A stretch of DNA of 64,000 nt, from assembly GCA_044220635.1 (NCBI GenBank), contig JBGAQP010000001.1, positions 146,353-210,352 on the forward strand, written 5' to 3'. Positions within the stretch are counted from its first letter, which is position 1, and every line of letters begins with the position of its first letter. Origin of the DNA: JBGAQP01 sp044220635 (GTDB lineage: Bacteria; Pseudomonadota; Gammaproteobacteria; Burkholderiales; Usitatibacteraceae). This document shows, in pieces, positions 62,692 to 64,000 of the stretch. The notes below the pieces were generated by a model. That model was not told the origin of the DNA, did not search any database, and worked only from the letters and a program-made list of their open reading frames with translations. A program made the translations under genes and the position numbers.

Positions 62692-64000
62692 GCTCTCGCC
62701 TCGGCCTCCATCGACCCGGCGAGATCGGCCGGCGGCTGGAACGGCAGGACCACGGTGAAGGTCGTGCCCTCGCCGACGCGCGACTTCACGTCGATCCTCC
62801 CGCCGTGCTGCTGGACGATCTTGTAGGCGATCGAAAGGCCCAACCCCGTGCCCTTGCCGACCTCCTTCGTGGTGAAGAACGGGTCGAAGATCTTCGGCAG
62901 CACATCGGGCGGGATGCCCTTGCCGTTGTCCGTCACCTCGATCGCGACGGCCGAGTCGCCCTCGGGGCGGGTCCTCACGCGGATGAGGCCCCGGGGCTTG
63001 TCGATCGCCTGGGCGGCGTTGGTGACGAGGTTGAGCAGCACCTGGTTCACCTGCGAGGGCGAGCAGGTGATCGAGGGGATGTCGCCGAGCTCCTTCTCGA
63101 TGTCGACCTTGCGCAGCTGGGTCTTGGCGATCAGGAGGGTCGACTGCACGCCCTCGTTCACGTTGAAGCTCGCCACCTTGCTGCGGTCCAGGCGCGAGAA
63201 GTTGCGCAGGTTCGCCACGAGCTCGGCGATCTGCTCGATGCCGTGCAGCCCGTCCTTGGTGAGGGAATCGAGGTCCTCGAGCACATGGTGCTCCCGGAGC
63301 TGCGCGAGGCGCCCCGAGAGGCCCTGGAAGGTGTCCTGGAGGTCCGCGGGGCTCGCGGAGTCCGACTTCAGCAGCTCGAGGAGCGCTTCACTCTGGCGCA
63401 CCGCGTCCTGGAGCTCGGGGAAGCGGCCGCGCACCGTCGCCACGCTGTTCTTCACGTAGGCGAGCGGCGTGTTGATCTCGTGGGCCACGCCCGCGACCAT
63501 CTGGCCGAGCGAGGACATCTTCTCGGTCTGCACGAGCTGCGCCTCGCTCTCCTTGAGCTGGGCGAGGGCCTTCGAGAGCTCCGTGGTGCGCTCGGCGACG
63601 CGCCGCTCGAGGCTCTCGTTGGCCGCGGTGAGCGCCGTGTGGGCGGCGATGACGCGGGTCGTGAGCCAGGCGGCGAGCACGAGCAGCGCCGCGGCGTACG
63701 CGAAGAGGTAGGCGCGGTAGCGCTCCTGGCTGTCGAGCGTGGCCGTGATCTCCCCGGCGAGCGCGCGCACGACCCCGGCGAGGCGCAGGCCCACGGCAAG
63801 CCTGGCGAAGCGCGCGTGCGCGGCCTCGTCGGCCTTCAGCGCGGCGGCGAAGCCGCGGGCCGCGCCCGCGAAGGCCTCGGCGGCGCCGGCGGCGGCGGGG
63901 TCGGCCGCGGCGAGCGTGGCGAGCGCCGCGAGATGCTTCTCGAACTCGAGGGAGGCGGCGTCGCGCCGCTCCGCCATGGCGGCGAGCGCGGCGCGGGCGG
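62688..64000 (-). CDS. Membrane sensor histidine kinase, 5' end outside window
   Basis: At least 437 residues; the frame is open to the window edge, so the N-terminus is missing. A helical Ala-rich sensor region precedes one membrane helix (YLFAYAAALLVLAAWLTTRV) and a coiled coil (SLERRVAERTTELSKALAQLKESEAQL). The HisKA H box is GVAHEINTPLAYVKN and the HATPase domain has N (NLVTNAAQAI), G1 (DNGKGIPPD), F (FDPFFTTK) and G2 (GKGTGLGLS). It should autophosphorylate and hand phosphate to the receiver domains of the coupled downstream kinase. Confidence 0.9.
   Translation of the reverse strand, partial: ARAALAAMAERRDAASLEFEKHLAALATLAAADPAAAGAAEAFAGAARGFAAALKADEAAHARFARLAVGLRLAGVVRALAGEITATLDSQERYRAYLFAYAAALLVLAAWLTTRVIAAHTALTAANESLERRVAERTTELSKALAQLKESEAQLVQTEKMSSLGQMVAGVAHEINTPLAYVKNSVATVRGRFPELQDAVRQSEALLELLKSDSASPADLQDTFQGLSGRLAQLREHHVLEDLDSLTKDGLHGIEQIAELVANLRNFSRLDRSKVASFNVNEGVQSTLLIAKTQLRKVDIEKELGDIPSITCSPSQVNQVLLNLVTNAAQAIDKPRGLIRVRTRPEGDSAVAIEVTDNGKGIPPDVLPKIFDPFFTTKEVGKGTGLGLSIAYKIVQQHGGRIDVKSRVGEGTTFTVVLPFQPPADLAGSMEAEARA

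Overview
The window is very GC-rich, densely coded bacterial chromosome. Gene order and protein families point to a betaproteobacterium: pilT-pilU beside yggS-proC-yggT, the run leuS-lptE-holA-proA-nadD-rsfS-rlmH-maf-rng, dusB-fis-purH-purD, and an IPTL-CTERM surface protein. I cannot fix the genus. I see no rRNA, tRNA, CRISPR array, insertion sequence or prophage.

Layout. 1-5071: a partial cysteine-containing protein, the type IV pilus retraction ATPases (minus strand), then yggS, proC and yggT. 5090-7160: an island of very small, mostly membrane proteins with paired paralogues and repeated promoter architecture. 7236-11217: a dynamin-like GTPase with a threonine-repeat tail, convergent with RNase G. 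11285-18947: the housekeeping minus-strand operon from leuS to maf. 19027-22151: an IPTL-CTERM beta-strand-repeat protein, a FecR/SPOR protein and a small P-loop kinase. 22273-25614: a UvrD-type helicase interrupted by a complete intein. 25627-32301: membrane protein, thrB, DUF2782 protein, LOG protein, polA and a Sua5-type enzyme. 32318-34740: an octaheme nitrite reductase with a TPR partner and an FNR/DNR-type box. 34838-44806: small genes, a TRAP transporter with a winged-helix regulator, a fused HyuA-HyuB hydantoinase/oxoprolinase and a branched-chain-type binding protein. 44832-51602: dusB-fis, purH-purD, hemF and a DEAD-box helicase with a long structured leader. 51666-64000: a large secreted protein, EcsC-like and DUF1330 proteins, an outer-membrane porin, a cupredoxin-like protein, a GGDEF-EAL protein, and a Ser/Thr kinase with two receiver domains coupled to a histidine kinase.

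Most notable are the intein inside motif III of the helicase; the octaheme nitrite reductase with a CxxCK catalytic heme, a Tyr-x-Cys active-site pair and a perfect TTGAC-N4-GTCAA palindrome upstream; the small-protein island, where two leaders share TGTG-N8-CACA-N11-GATATTTCA at identical spacing and two others share an identical 18-bp palindrome exactly 29 nt before the start codon; and a REP-like repeat family present six times, three of them inside reading frames (polA, hemF and the hydantoinase) without breaking them.
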